Shown here piece by piece: positions 23,701 through 37,000 of a stretch of 64,000 nucleotides of DNA (positions are counted from its first letter, which is position 1; every line of letters starts with the position of its first letter). The DNA is from Amblyornis subalaris (lineage: Eukaryota; Chordata; Aves; Passeriformes; Ptilonorhynchidae), in NCBI GenBank assembly GCA_018881555.1, contig JACAXG010000008.1, forward strand, positions 15,432,816 to 15,496,815, read 5' to 3'. Position numbers and translations under genes: made by a program. A model generated the notes under the pieces. It was not told where the DNA came from. It was given only the letters and a program-made list of their open reading frames with translations, and did no database searches.

Positions 23701-24130
23701 CCGGAGCAGCCCCGGAGCGGCGGCGGCGGCGCGCAAGCGATGGCCGGCGCTGGAGGCGGCACCCCCGGCCGACGGAGCTCGGGGCGGGGCGGGCGGGGAG
23801 TGTTTCCGGCCAGCTCAGCAGCCGCCTTCCGCTCCGCCGCGACGAGCGCCGGTGCCCGCGGAGCGGCCCCGCCGCGCGTCGCAGACAGCAGGGCCCCGAC
23901 CGGGAGCGCGGAGCCGGCTGCGAGGAGGAGCGGGACGAGGCCGGAGAGCCGCCGCCGCCATGCTGAGCGTGTTCCGCTCCATCCCCACGCAGATGGTAGG
24001 GCCCGCCCGGGCCTCGGCACGGGGGCACTGCGGGCGACACGGCCGGGCGCGGGTTTTACTGTCCCCTGCCCACCCGGCGACACGGCCGGGCGCGGGTTCA
24101 GCGGCCCCTGGCCCTGCGCGATATTGGTAC
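22970..24130. promoter_or_regulatory. CpG-island bidirectional promoter, GLT8D1/SPCS1
   Basis: CpG-dense, very GC-rich sequence without a TATA box between the divergent GLT8D1 and SPCS1 genes. It includes the SPCS1 start codon. Open frames of up to 397 codons here (22976-24169 plus, 23223-24083 minus) come from lack of stop codons in GC-rich DNA and resemble no protein family I know. Confidence 0.8.
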
Positions 24131-26520
24131 CTATGTACGAGGCACTACTGGGGGGATATATCCATATAATTCCGGTTTTCGGTCTGTGAGTTGGGACTTT
24201 CAGGGGCTGTAAAGGGAAGGTACTACGCAGCTGTGTAAGGGAAGCCCCTCTGTGCTTTCCTGTGCTATAGGCAGCCAGAAGGCAGCGTGCGCTCCAACGG
24301 AGCCACGTTTTCTAAAGTCATGCGAACATAAAATAGTTGGGTTTGGAAGGGACCTCTGGAGATCATCCAGTCCAACCCTGCCAAGACAGGGTCACCTGGA
24401 GCAGGTTACACAGGAATGCATCCAGGGGATTTTGGATGGCTGCAGCGAGAGACTCGACGCCCTCCCTGGGTAGCTGTTCCAGGGCTCTGCCATCCTCAAC
24501 ATAAAGTTCTTCCTGCTGTCGAGGTAGAACTTCGTGTGTTGTACTTTATGGCCATTGCTCATCATCCTGTCGCTGGGCACCACTGAAGAGTCCAGCAACC
24601 ACTCTCTTGGCACCCACCTTGGAGATATTTATAAGTCAGTCTTCTCCAAAACACAGGTGCCACACACACCGTGCCCGCTCAGGCACACACTGTTCTGTGG
24701 TGATAAGCTTGTACTTAGTGATGTTAAGCTGACTACAATGATATTTTGCACTTGCATTACTTACCCTGATTAGACAGTGCTTGCTTCTGTTTCTAGGTGA
24801 TGTGGTCAAGCCTGCAGAGGAGATGTTTTCAGACATTGTAAGAAAAATAATTCCAATCTGGTTTGAAAGTTGAACAAAAACGCTGAGAACCGATGGTCAG
24901 GTAGACTGTAGGATCTAACCTGAAAGAGTTTAGTGGGCAGGTTTGTGTTTTGAATAATTGATTAAAAAACGTCTCTTTCCACAGGACTACAAGGGCCAAA
25001 AATTAGCAGAACAGATTTTTCAAGGAATCATTCTTGTCTCTGCAGTAAGTATACTAAAAAATAAAGGACTATTTTGTTTTCTGATCTTACAAACGAATCC
25101 ATTTGTCTTATTGCTTGGGGTCACTAAAAGCTTTAGACAAAATCAGAGGGGCTGTCATGGATTAAAACTTTTCTTCTTCCCATCTTTTACTTTCATTGTT
25201 GGCCTGCAATTTTGAAAAGGTTAGAAAGATGTATGAACTGTGCTTTTGAAAAACCTGTATTTTCCTACCTAAATCCACCCCCTGCAACTTACTCATGTCA
25301 TGGGAAATGTTTTTCTTCATTTAAAGCTTGACTTTTTTTTAATATATTTTTTCCAGGTAATTGGTTTCATCTATGGATACATCACTGAACAGTTTGGATG
25401 GACTGTCTACATAGTTATGGCTGGATTTGCTTTATCATGTTTGGTAAGAATGTTTTTTCCCCAAACCAGAAAATACATGCACTATTTAACCTGGAATAAT
25501 TAAATTAAGGGGCTGTCAGCACAGACTAATGTTTGCTATGTAATTCAGNTTGCTGATATATATTTGTACTTCCTTTGATCTGCAGAAAGTGCTTTGCAGG
25601 GCAGTAAGTGCTTTTTTTGAAATGCTAGCAGGATTTTTGCAATTTAATACCACTTTTGAGTTCATTTTTTGTTTCAATTAAATGTTAGTGTTAAGTCCAG
25701 ATGACAGCATTGATAACAGAAAGGATAATAAACGTTCTGTGCAGAAGTAGCTTGTCATGGAAATTGTGCAGCTGCAGCTGTCCCATGCTGACTGAGGAGA
25801 GACAAGGAGGCAGAATATGGAATTACAGCAGTAATTCCTTATTNATGCACCTGAGGTGTCCCATTCCTATTGGGGCACTCCCAATCCAGTTTTACACTTG
25901 TNTCTTATACTTTTCAAGCATTCAGGTACAACACAATTTGACCAATCACTACTTAGGATACACATACACATCCCACTATTTTGAAAAGCCACTGTAATTC
26001 TCTGGCATCGTCATCANCCATCTGCTCCTTACTTAAACATCCCTGAGTCAGTCTGGCTGCAGTTACTTATCCATNATGCCAGGCAAGGAGAGGGTCTCAC
26101 AGCAGTGTTGGAGGAACNGGGGTGCTGGTGTCACCTCAGGAGTCCAGGGCTATCCTTCCTTCAGGGTGGGTGCTGTCCTCCTCCTTGCAATGACCTGGGG
26201 TCCTTTTACTCACAGAGTTAAGCATGACTGTGCAGTATAAACTGTAAACGTATGTCTCTTTACATATGAAATTGTANGAGCTTTCTTAGGACTAATTTAT
26301 AGATTAGTTAGGGTTTTAATATTTTCCTAACAAGCTGTACAAAACAGCTATTTAGCATCTCNCTGTACACGTTCTGACTCCTCTCCTTTCCCCTCAGCTG
26401 ACACTCCCTCCGTGGCCCATGTACCGCCGCAATCCCCTCAAGTGGCTGCCTGTCCAGGAGTCAGGCACAGAAGAGAAGAAGTCAGCAGACAGAAAGGCCA
26501 AGAGACATTCTAAAAGCTAA
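23960..26520 (+). CDS. SPCS1: SPCS1, signal peptidase complex subunit 1 (SPC12), 4 exons, 101 aa
   Basis: Small ER membrane subunit of the signal peptidase complex that shapes substrate choice. Exons 23960-23995, 24985-25044, 25357-25443 and 26398-26520 have GT-AG junctions, all phase 0. The protein begins [12 protein letters not shown], continues with [17 protein letters not shown], and has two membrane spans (about residues 26-42 and 48-65; [19 protein letters not shown] covers the hairpin). It then has the conserved [20 protein letters not shown] and a basic tail RKAKRHSKS. Human SPCS1 is 102 aa. The start fits a strong GCCGCCGCCATG context. Confidence 0.96.
24034..24119. repeat. Two-copy 43-bp tandem repeat in SPCS1 intron 1
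   Basis: GCGACACGGCCGGGCGCGGG occurs at 24034 and again at 24077, followed both times by a similar CCCCTG-containing stretch. It is a local GC-rich minisatellite-like duplication just past the first exon. Confidence 0.75.
24327..24632 (-). mobile_element. CR1 LINE 3' fragment (antisense) in SPCS1 intron 1
   Basis: GTTTGGAAGGGACCTCTGGA, then CATCCAGTCCAACCCTGCC, AGGGTCACCTGGAGCAGGTT, AAGTTCTTCCTGCTGTC and CTGTCGCTGGGCACCACTGA follow the reverse-complement order of an avian CR1 3' end. The terminal octamer repeats are worn away (ACATAAAATAG). Intronic, reading on the minus strand. Confidence 0.9.
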
Positions 26521-26826
26521 AAATTATGGTTCTTCATGCTGTTACTTTGTTAAATTTTGTTAAATGAATTTCGACTGGAAGATACTTCTTGGCTTAGTGT
26601 TTGGGTTTTTTCTTAGTACTTTGTATACTACCATGAGTACACAGAGCTCTGCAGAGAGCATGAAGGCTTGAAATTTGGGCTGGAGTTGCAGTGGANTCAC
26701 TGGGAATACATGGAGAGGGAATTAACTTCAGAAGGCTACTGGAGGTCACACCTCAAGTATTTTAGTAAAAAGAAACACAGTGAATCAAATGAAGTCTAGT
26801 TAAGCTGTTGCCATAGCCTACAAGAT

Positions 26827-26832
26827 AATAAA
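26827..26832 (+). other. Candidate polyadenylation signal of SPCS1 (AATAAA)
   Basis: First canonical AATAAA after the SPCS1 stop, about 310 bases downstream. A second lies at 26976-26981. Which one is used cannot be decided here. Confidence 0.45.
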
Positions 26833-26989
26833 CAGCTGGACTTCTACTGAANTACTTCTAACACTGTAAAACAAGCTGGCAGTAGTGCCAGGTTGTAATT
26901 GTGAAACAGTACATACATATTTCTGAAAATAACTGTTCTAGGATAGGAGAATGTAGAGTGGCAGGTTTTGTTTAAAATAAAGTTCCCTG

Positions 26990-28048
26990 GGAAGAGTGGG
27001 TAACATTTTGCCTTTGCAAAACACAGGAGGCTCTTGAAACATTGTAACTTGAGCATGTAGTATGTGAAAGGCAGCAGGATCCATAGGTATGGCATTTTTT
27101 TTTTACTACTGTNATGTCAGTAACCTCCCTCAGAGCTGCTGGAGGCTACAATATTTCAGCTACAGGCAGGAAAAGAGAGAGGTTGTCAACTTNTAATTTT
27201 ATTTTACAAATTCAATTCCGTTTGACTTTATTCTTTAAAAAAACCACGTGCTTTTTCTGTAGGGATGGTAGAGCAAGAGACTATAGATGCAAACAAAGAG
27301 AAGTAAGTGTTTTAGCTTTTCCCTAAGTGATTCTGGTCTTGGGCACTTTCATTCTTAAAAGGAATTAGTATTTGTAAGGCAAAGGGATTTCTCCAGCTGG
27401 GACCATGGCAACCATGGCTGCATTCCTTTCAAACATTTTCAGACTTATTTTATCCAGTTACCAAATGCTTTCCCCCACCTTGGTGACGGCCTCAGCAACA
27501 AAACACAAAAGCAGTCTTTCCTTACAAGCAGTACAGCCCCCCCTTCAGCACTTGGACTTGGCAATTTACAGAACCTGAGGACTTTGGGTTCTACAAAAAT
27601 TAGTAAATGTTTCTTCATGCTAAATTTTCACAACTATCAGATGTAATAGCTTATCATACCAGATCCTGGGCAGAAATTTTGTTACGGTATTTAGTATGTG
27701 ATCATAACAAAAACCCTTTGCTACAACAAATTCAAACCAAAACATAATTTTTTTTGACACTCCTTAGTATACAAAACTTGGTATCCATCTGTATTTGCAT
27801 CTATGAAAGGCAACTTTAAAAAGTTTCATTAGGAGAATAAAAACTAAACTAAACAGTTTCTCTTCTGAGAAAGTGATAGCCTGGTTCACATTTTAACATG
27901 AAAAATATTACTACAAACTCTAATGTTTTCTGCAAGTTCACCTCCTTATTCCAGCAAAGGAGATCAATGGATAAACATGCTTTGTAAGCTGGTCCAGTCT
28001 ATAAAAGGAGCTAGAAAACAGTTCTTTTCTCTAAGGAAAAGATTCTAG
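26990..28048. other. Tail-to-tail interval between SPCS1 and NEK4
   Basis: AT-rich sequence holding the NEK4 3' UTR of unknown length and the short spacer to SPCS1. Minus-strand AATAAA-like signals occur near 27206 and 27227. No additional gene or repeat family was recognised. Confidence 0.5.
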
Positions 28049-31000
28049 TCAGAGCTTCACATTTTCTTCAAGAAATTTCAGGTGCCGAGCCTTCGCACAG
28101 TAACTCACGTACTTGTCTCCCATGTGCTCCCGCAGCTGCAGCTGTTGAGAACACACACAAAACAAAACCCACAACACTGACATTGAAAAAAGCAGGAGCT
28201 ACCACGATATTAACAAAAAATACCAAAGCACTCAAGGCAGCATGTGAAGCTTGGCAATGTAGATGGGAGGGAAGAAAAATGAAAGTTGTTGTCAGAAGGG
28301 AAGAGAGTTCCAAATCTCATCCAACAATTTATAAGATCTTCCCAGGTTACAAACCAAATACTGCATGGGTAAGTCTAACCAAATTTTGAATCAAAGGAGC
28401 TGGAGGTATTGCTCATTCACCTCTATTGGGAGTTGATGTTAAACTATTTCTTATTTTGGACATAAAGGGCATGAGGCAAGTAATGTGAAGGCAAAAATTT
28501 AAGAGACAAATTATTATTGGAGAAACAGCACAAAGTAAAATTATTTGCATCCCTTGCATGTTCCCCAAGCTCAGGGACCATGGTACAATTCTAAAGCTCT
28601 GATGGTTTCTGAAGAAGTTGCAGTTGAGCATAGTCTACATCCAGAATCAAATGTAAGAGTGAAAATTACAATATGCTTAGGCCCTTGCCTGCCCATGACT
28701 ACATATAACAACTTTTTGAAATATAGGTTTACCCTATATCAATAGTATAAAGGCCCTGCTCTTTTATCTAGGTTTATAAATAAATTAAACATTATTACAA
28801 AAGACATTCACCTCTCTTTTCATTTCATCATCTTCTTCCATGATTCTGTACACCTTCTCAAGAAGTTTCACTCCCAATCCTTGTACCACATCAGATCTCA
28901 AAATTTCAACCATTCTTCTAATCTTGTCAGGGACTGATAACATATCTATTAAAAATAAAATACAATTTAAAAAATCAATGCAGTAGTAATTACTTTCAGT
29001 ATAGACAATTTGCATAATCTGCAGAAGAAGAATATGGGATAACTCTTAAGTATTACCACAGGATGCCAGAGCAACAGACCTGAAGGAATCTCTTCCATTT
29101 TTAATTCTTCTGATTCATCAGATGATTTTCCATGCAAAATTAAAGTATCTCGATATTTTCTATGAAGTTTAAACTCTGGAGCTGGAGTTGAGGTTACGCA
29201 ACACGCAGAGTTCTCCTTGGAGTCCATTTTCAGTGTCCATGTCATCAGCTGCACCAGGTCATTCATTTCATTCACACTGCTTTTCCTAGCAAAGAAGGAA
29301 GATGTAATCCAGTCACCTCTCATGATGCAACTTCTACTCTGCATTCCAAGGACTTTCAATAAGTTTAGTGAGGTTCTAGTAAGTATTCCATGTTAAATCA
29401 CTTGTGGTGCAGTTTTATCAATATCAGTGCTATTTCATCTAACAAAGGCTCAGAGTCCAGTCACCACAAAAATCCACAATCCTACTGCTGACTCTGGTAA
29501 TGTAACAAATTACATCTTTTCAAAGCTGCTTACACTGACAAAATCAGAAATAAATTCAGCCTTATTCACAATGGAAAGGAAGCACATGGGCACCTTTTAA
29601 CTCATGTTTTTAATGCATCCTGACAGCACACGTCCTTTGATACTGGAAGATAGGTTTCCTGGGAATCTGCAGTTCACAAAAACCAGAAGCACACAATCAC
29701 ATGGCCCAGAAAGCCCAGCATGGAAAGTGTACAGTCACAGAGAGACAATAATTAAATGGAGCTATTTTCCTTTATGCATCACATGCTTCTTCAATCACTC
29801 ACTATGTAGAGATAAAGCGTGAAAGCCATTTTTCTTCCACTGCACGTCAAGGTCCAGTATGGCAGTAGACACTCTTGCACAGTATTAAACAAAATACTTA
29901 CCTCTCCTTGGAATCACCATCAGACTTGTCTGTAGAGCTTGTGGAAGAGCTTAACTCATCATCAGACAGGCAATGAGCTTCTTGCTTTCTCTACGTGAAG
30001 AGGGAATAAATTAGAAAGTTCTAATAGCTGAAAGTAATTTATCAATATGGCATGCATTACTGTTCTTACATGGAAGAAATACGTTTGACGAGGTTTACCT
30101 GAGAAATACTGGGATCTGATGAGGACTGAGCAACACTAACACAATTTTCCATATGTGATTTTGCTTCAACTACTGCATCATTTAATGATAGTCTCGCTGG
30201 ATTCACTGGAAGGATGAAAATTTGACAATATTTATAACTTAGCTGCATGTATTTTGAATTAGTTTCATGGTCATGCAAGAAAAAGTCTATCACCTGGCAG
30301 AAGACAGGCAGCTAGGTACTCTGCTAAGAGAAAACACTGAAGCTTCTGTCTGAAAGGTGAATATTTTACATTTCATGTACATTTCAAAGACAAGTTGTCA
30401 CCACAGAATTGACTAAGAAGCAGAAAAATATAGACATGTTAACAGAAAGTTTTCTTTAACAGAGAACTAGACCCTTGGTGCATCTTCCTAAAGATGGCAG
30501 TGAAGAACAGACAAGAAGTTATAATTTCTTCACAAAGAAGTTATTAGCCTACCTACACATAAACTGTTAGCATGTAAACATAAAACTTACCAGAGGGAAG
30601 CATCTCCCGAGACTGTTTCAGCCTCCTTCGTTCTCTTGCTGACAAGGGCCGCTCCTTCAAAGGAAATTAATTTGATATTAATTTGCAATCACCATTATGG
30701 CTTTTGTTACCTAATGACCTATTAAGCAAAAAATCCTTTTCAACTGACAAGGGAGGGAGAGCTGTGATTCAATGCTTAATTATTTATTACGAAACTGTCT
30801 TTAATGAGACTAATCTGAACTCTGGAAAAGGGGCTTCCGACCTCCAAGGCTCAGCAAGGCCCATCCCACATTGAGCAGGTGCTTGACAGGGCTTCCATTA
30901 GGTAGGAAGCTATAGCACATTTCTTTATTCACTGTGCATACACTCACAGAACAAACTGCTCAGAAGGAATGAGAGACAAAACAAGCAGTACTCAGCACTA

Positions 31001-34000
31001 ACCTTAGGAATGGCTGCTTGACTGGTTTTGGCACTATTTGCAGGCTCCTGGTGCTCTGCACCCCTCTGGGTCATCTTTGTGGTCACATCAGAAGGAATAG
31101 GTAGAGGCCGAGGAGAAACTGTTCTGAACTTNACAGAGAAGTGAGCAAGAATTTACTTCTTATTTTTTATTGAAAGCTAAGTACTCTGCAATCTAGAAGA
31201 CATTCTTGCATGGTAAAGCTGTATGCCAGAGATTTTGAATCCTACTGTAACCTCTTCACATCTCCCAAGTTCATCCTTCCCTCTCCACAACTCTGCTTGA
31301 ATCCATTTCCCTTCTCTCCATCCCTGCATCTTGTCCCCTTCCTCCCAGACCATTTTTCAGCCAGTGTCTTTGCAATCACTGTCCCCACCCCCAAGCAGCA
31401 AAACCCAAGAGGAAAACACATTATCAATCACCAATCATAATCTTCTCTAGCCTTGTATAGCCAGTGCCTTTCCCTAAAGAAACCTCCCTGCTCAGAGTGG
31501 AAAAGTTAACAGGAGCCCTTATCCAATGTGCATGCCAAGATTTGCTTCCTACAGTTTGCACTCAGAAGCTCAGGGCAGCCAATACACATCTGTTCTAAAG
31601 TACTACTAAGCTACTACCCACCACAAGCAGTCTTATCCACAACAGTAAGGAAAGATACTGACTTGTAGTCACAAAGAGTGACAAGTCCTGATGGAATTTC
31701 CTAGGAAAGACTGCAGCCCAGCAAAGGCAAAGACCATCTGGCACACCCACCCCATCCCTGTGAGGGTTATTGAGATTTTCAAACATTTACTCAGGCTGCT
31801 TCTAAAGCTCACCTTCAATGATCTGCATTTGTTACCAATGAAGTTATACAGACACACAAGAAACAAGAACAGCATTAAAACACCCACCCTTTTTAAAAAA
31901 ATAGGTCCCACATTTAAAGAAGAAAAACACAGGAGTCTTAAAGGAAAGAGGAGGTATTTTTCAAGTATCTGCACCTTCTCAGAGCAGCCTTCAGCAAGCT
32001 CTCTCTTCTGCTGCTGCTGCTGGGAGAGAGAGGGTTCACTGACAGAGCTGTGAGGCTGCAAGTGCAAGGTCATTTTTCCCTGAGCATCTCCTGAATCTCC
32101 ATGACTGACATCATCCTAATAAGTAAAAGCATTTTTTAAAAAATGTAGGCATGCCATTTCCAGATTTACACATTCACACTTTTAAAAAAAACCTAAAAAT
32201 AACACAGNTCACTTTACTATTTGGACTGCAACCACCTTAGAATAGGTACAACCACAATAAACTCTTACCTGATAGACAAAAAATATTTGCTGTACCAGCA
32301 CTTTAAGCTACTAAACCTTCAAAGAAGGACACTTACTTGAATTACAACAGGAACAAAGGGTGCTAGCAGCTTGTCAGTAGAATCCAAGCTCTGCAATAAA
32401 TAATGATTTCTCATTAAAAAATCTCATTGTAGACCAAAATGCAGTGAAGAAAACACAACCAGTTAGCACCCCATCCAAGTCAAGATTACTCAGGCCTATT
32501 TACAACATAGAACAAAGTTACAAAACTATTCTTACCCTTTCTGTTCACAGCTGAAAAAGTAAATTGTTTTTCCCTGTAAAAACAATTTCCATCACGTAGA
32601 TGGAAAGCCCAAAACTATTTCACCATATTGTCTTTGCAAATCTGTAGCAAAGGCTCCTAACTACCTAAGAATCTCAATAATTCCATCAGCAACATCCTAC
32701 TTTTACAGAAAAACATAAGCAGCACCTCTCCAAATTTTAGGAGCTGGCCACTAGTGAAATCTATTTCAACATCTATTTCAAATAAGCATAAATGCATTAC
32801 CAGGTCAGTTTCTTTTTGGTCTTTTGATACAGGCTGCAGGAGTTTCAAAGTGTCATCATCATCCTCTATAGAATCAACAGAAGATGGCTTAGACTCAACA
32901 CTTCCAACTTTAAGAGCTTGTTTTNCTCTTTGCTGTTGTCCATCTTCTTTAACTGGTGGCTTGTTAGATGTTATTTTAGAATGGCCTGGAGCATGTAAAG
33001 ACTTTGCTTTATTATTCTCTGGAATACATTCACTGCCACACTTCTCACTTCCCTGCTTCATCCTTTCAGACAGTGAGATGTCAATATTCACTCCACTAAC
33101 TGTAGCTATGGAGTCTCCCAAGCTGTTCAGATCATTATTGCCTGGTTTTCTTTCCACCTCAACAGCTGGCTTCTCTGAGGGACAAAATTTGGTGGCTTTA
33201 TATTTGATGATGCCACCTTCCTCATCCTAGAATTAAAAGGAAAAAAAATTACTATCTTTTGGGTTTACACACATATGAAAGAATTCTCTAAGCACCTAAG
33301 GAAAATCAAGAACATACCAGAGCACATAAACTGAGAGGAAATTATGATCAATTACAGATTAAGAGCCCCCAAAAAGTCACAACACACATTTTTAAAGAGA
33401 TATAGANCTGCAGATTATCTATTTCAGGTATTGGTTTACACATATGGAGTACACCTACATTTCACCAGGAGCATGAAAGGAAACGCATACTCCCTTGGCT
33501 CTCCAGTAAGGGATGAGCAAGCACCCAGAGTTTTTAAGATGCGGTACACCACATACGTTCAGTATTTCAACACTGAAAGCTCAAACCCAGAATGGCAGAC
33601 TCATTACAGAAAATAAAAAGCATGCATAGATAAACCACTACAAAGGATTTGTTCTAACTACTGGAAAGAATTTCACAATAAACAATTTTGGTTGTAACTA
33701 TAATTAGTTTTTAAATATATGTTTTCGATTGGAAGAATTGATTACCACTTGCCATGAAATATTTGAGAAATTATTTGACCCCAAATACTCCATGAGTAGT
33801 TCACAGAGTGACCCACAAATTAAAACCAGGTGGTGTTTAGTTAACATCTTATAGACCTTGCAATTAGTTTCACCAACTATTAAACAGTTGTTTAATTACT
33901 TCCACTCTTGTCTAAAAACAATTCCTTCCTTAATATGAATTTTACACATTGCTGGGATTCAGATCTAATATTCTTAGCAATGCTCAAGGCACATCTTATA

Positions 34001-37000
34001 AAACTGGGTTTTTTATCTAGAAAAAACAAGAGTGATTTGGGGTTTGTTGGCTCTTTTTTTTTTTAACGTTAAAAAACATATCGCACAACTTTGTATTTCC
34101 TGGCTTGCTCAGAGGAGTGGTTTTGGCGTGTAACATTCCTGCTGTGAAATTCATTCTTTGTCGAGATGACAGAACAAGGATCTTTAGGTTTAGAGTTCAC
34201 TGGTTTCTTATGATTTCTAGCTGCTTTCCTGTAAAAAAAAATGAAAGTTGCTCATTCAATCACCATCAACAAGGATGATACGGTATTTCTTTAGATTATA
34301 ATNAAAAAAAAATGCACTGCATTAAACAGCTTTCAAACAAAGAGTATCGGATACGAGGCTTTTTCAACAGACTGTGCACAACNCCCTCATTTTCAATTCC
34401 AGAAAAAGAGCTTAAAAACATGATTCAGACTCTGTCAGCAATGTGCACTTGTTCTGCAGAGCACCAAGGTCAGTCCTATCCGGAAGCAGTAAAACAACTG
34501 ACCAAACCTGACCAAAAAAATAATTATGTCAAAAGGAACTTGGTTTTGCAACTCCCAGATGATAAATGGCCTCAAGAACCAAATGGAAAGGTGTGTGTTT
34601 TCTACCAATTCTGTATTCCTAACCACTGCACAGTTTTATTCTGCATTTGCAGAGAAAACTATTTTCCACTCTAATTCATTCATATCTCAAAGAATTCAAA
34701 GAAACTCATGTTCATATGCTTTGTAGCCGCAGGAAACAAAACTTATTTTATCCTGCTATAAAAACCAGGAAGAGTTGTAAAATAAAGACCACAATAACAT
34801 GAATATTTTGCACAGAATCACTCAAATGAAAATATCTTACGCTTTTGTGGCTTCCAAAAACAAAGAAATCTGCTGTTTGATATATGGCTGTCTCAGTACG
34901 CTTTTCACACTAGGTCGTTCCTCAGGTTTTTTACTGAGCATAGTTTGTATTATTTCTACCAGCTGCGGGCTGTAATCCTTTGGCATGGGTGGCAGCTGTG
35001 AAAGGAAAGGGAAGCCTGGTATTATTTAACATATTGTTCAACAGGAGCTACTGCTAGAATGTTTATGTGTGACAGTTACGGTCAGCTACACACTCTGCAT
35101 AAAAAATAGAATATAGAAATTCCAAGAACTGTTCATAATTTTATTAATATCAGCAAGTAAAATTTCTGTAAATAGGCTTGAAAATTTATATAAAATAAAT
35201 GCATATTAACTTCATTATATGCCAAAGCAAGAAGATACTTGAATAAGCTAATCTTACATAACAGGAAAATGGCACCACACAGTAATTTAATTTTTATGCA
35301 ATGTTTAAACCAGAAGCAAATTGAGAAAGTAATCTCAGAACTTTGAAAATTAATCAGTATATTCATTACATGAAAAGATAACAAGAAACTCTAGCCATAT
35401 CTACAAAGAGTAACTCCCTTGGTCTGATATCACACATCACATCCCACCATGAAACACCAGTCTTATAACATATGATGACGTATGCTACACATAAGTATTT
35501 TTAACTCCATGCAATATATCTGATTAGAAAAGGTAATCTCAATTTCTAAATAGAAAATCCAAGCATGTATAACAAACTTCAGGAGTTTTTACCTTTCCTT
35601 CAATAATGCGATAAGCCAAGGAGTTCATGTCCTTAGCATTGAAGGCGTGTTTGAGTGTAGCCATCTCATAAACACAGCAGCCCAAGGCCCAAACATCAGA
35701 CTGAAAAAAGGGGAAAAGAAAATGTTTGGGAACTTCTTATGAATTGTACAAGTTTTATCTCTGGACTTAGTCATCTGCTTTTAAAGACACCTTTAATGAC
35801 ATTGAGCTAATTAAGACCAAACTCCATTGCAAAATTTTGGCTTCAGTCTCACCCTATTATTTTTAATTTTGATCAAAAGAACTATTTTCTTTCAAATATC
35901 ACCCATTTTTTTCCAAAAAGAAGTGTAGAAATTAGCTATTTGTTGGGGAGTTTATTTCCTTTTTTAGTACAATACCAGTTCTAACTGTAAATGAAAAATC
36001 TTGACTTTTCATTGGAAGAACAGTTTCCCCTCAGCTCTTGCTCATTGCACTCATATTTATGAAGCACGTGGCTTGCAGCAAGAACTGAACACATTTGCTT
36101 TATTTTAAATTCACAATAACACTGCTTATTCCTCTCCTTAAAAATTGCTTTTCTTTTTTCTTATTTAATGCTCCTGTTATGCCTAATACAAACTTTTGAG
36201 TGTAAAGCTTCCTGTCTGGCATATAATAAATTTAGAAAGTGCATCTAACACTGATATTTCTGTTTCCATTGCTGTNAGAGGTAGAGGCAGCCTGCTGAAC
36301 TCCAAACTCCTTGGCTCTGATAACTTATCACATGCTATGAATTCTCAAACACGGTTCCAGAAATAAAGGTTCCTCCAAATCTCTCTCCTATTTTTTTCTT
36401 TGGTCTTTGGGAATATTAAAAAGACTTGGAAGCAATAAGAAACTAAAAACAACAGGTAAGATTGTCGTGTTCTCAGACAAACAAAGTAAGGTGCCCAACA
36501 AAAGAGAAATTACATTCTCATACTGTACCTTGTAGTTGTAGGGTTTGTTAGAAAAAAGTTCAGGGCTCATGTAGTATGGGGTGCCTATGAGAGTGCTGGC
36601 CATGTCATACTGGTTTTCCAACACTCTGGCTATTCCCAGGTCCCCCACTTTGATTATATTTGTTCGTGTCAGGAAAATATTCTGAGTCTTAAGATCTCTG
36701 TGCAGAATGTGCTTTTCATGTAAATACTGAGGAGAAAAAAACCAACATATAAATAGAATTAATTAACTCCTAATTTGTTCTTCTATGCTGAAAAGTAAAA
36801 TCTCATTACACAAGTCAAAGAGGTAAAACACAAAAGCAGAAGAGACACATAAATCACTCTCAAAGTCAGGAGTGCCCTGCTAAGACAGCATTGGTGAATT
36901 AACATTAAGAATGACTGATACAGACAGGGGCCCAAAACTTGGCACTGCTTTAGCCAAATCTCCCTGTGTGGCTCTTGTAAGTCAGCAGAAAAAAGAAATA

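Noticed and set aside
22976..24169. 397-codon plus-strand frame and 286-codon minus-strand frame
   Set aside because: Both sit in the GLT8D1/SPCS1 CpG island with compositionally biased residues, embedded N codons and no conserved motif; the true SPCS1 frame starts inside them.
31691..32053. 120-codon plus-strand frame
   Set aside because: It is antisense to NEK4 exon 9 and neighbouring intron; the minus-strand exon is in phase with the rest of NEK4.
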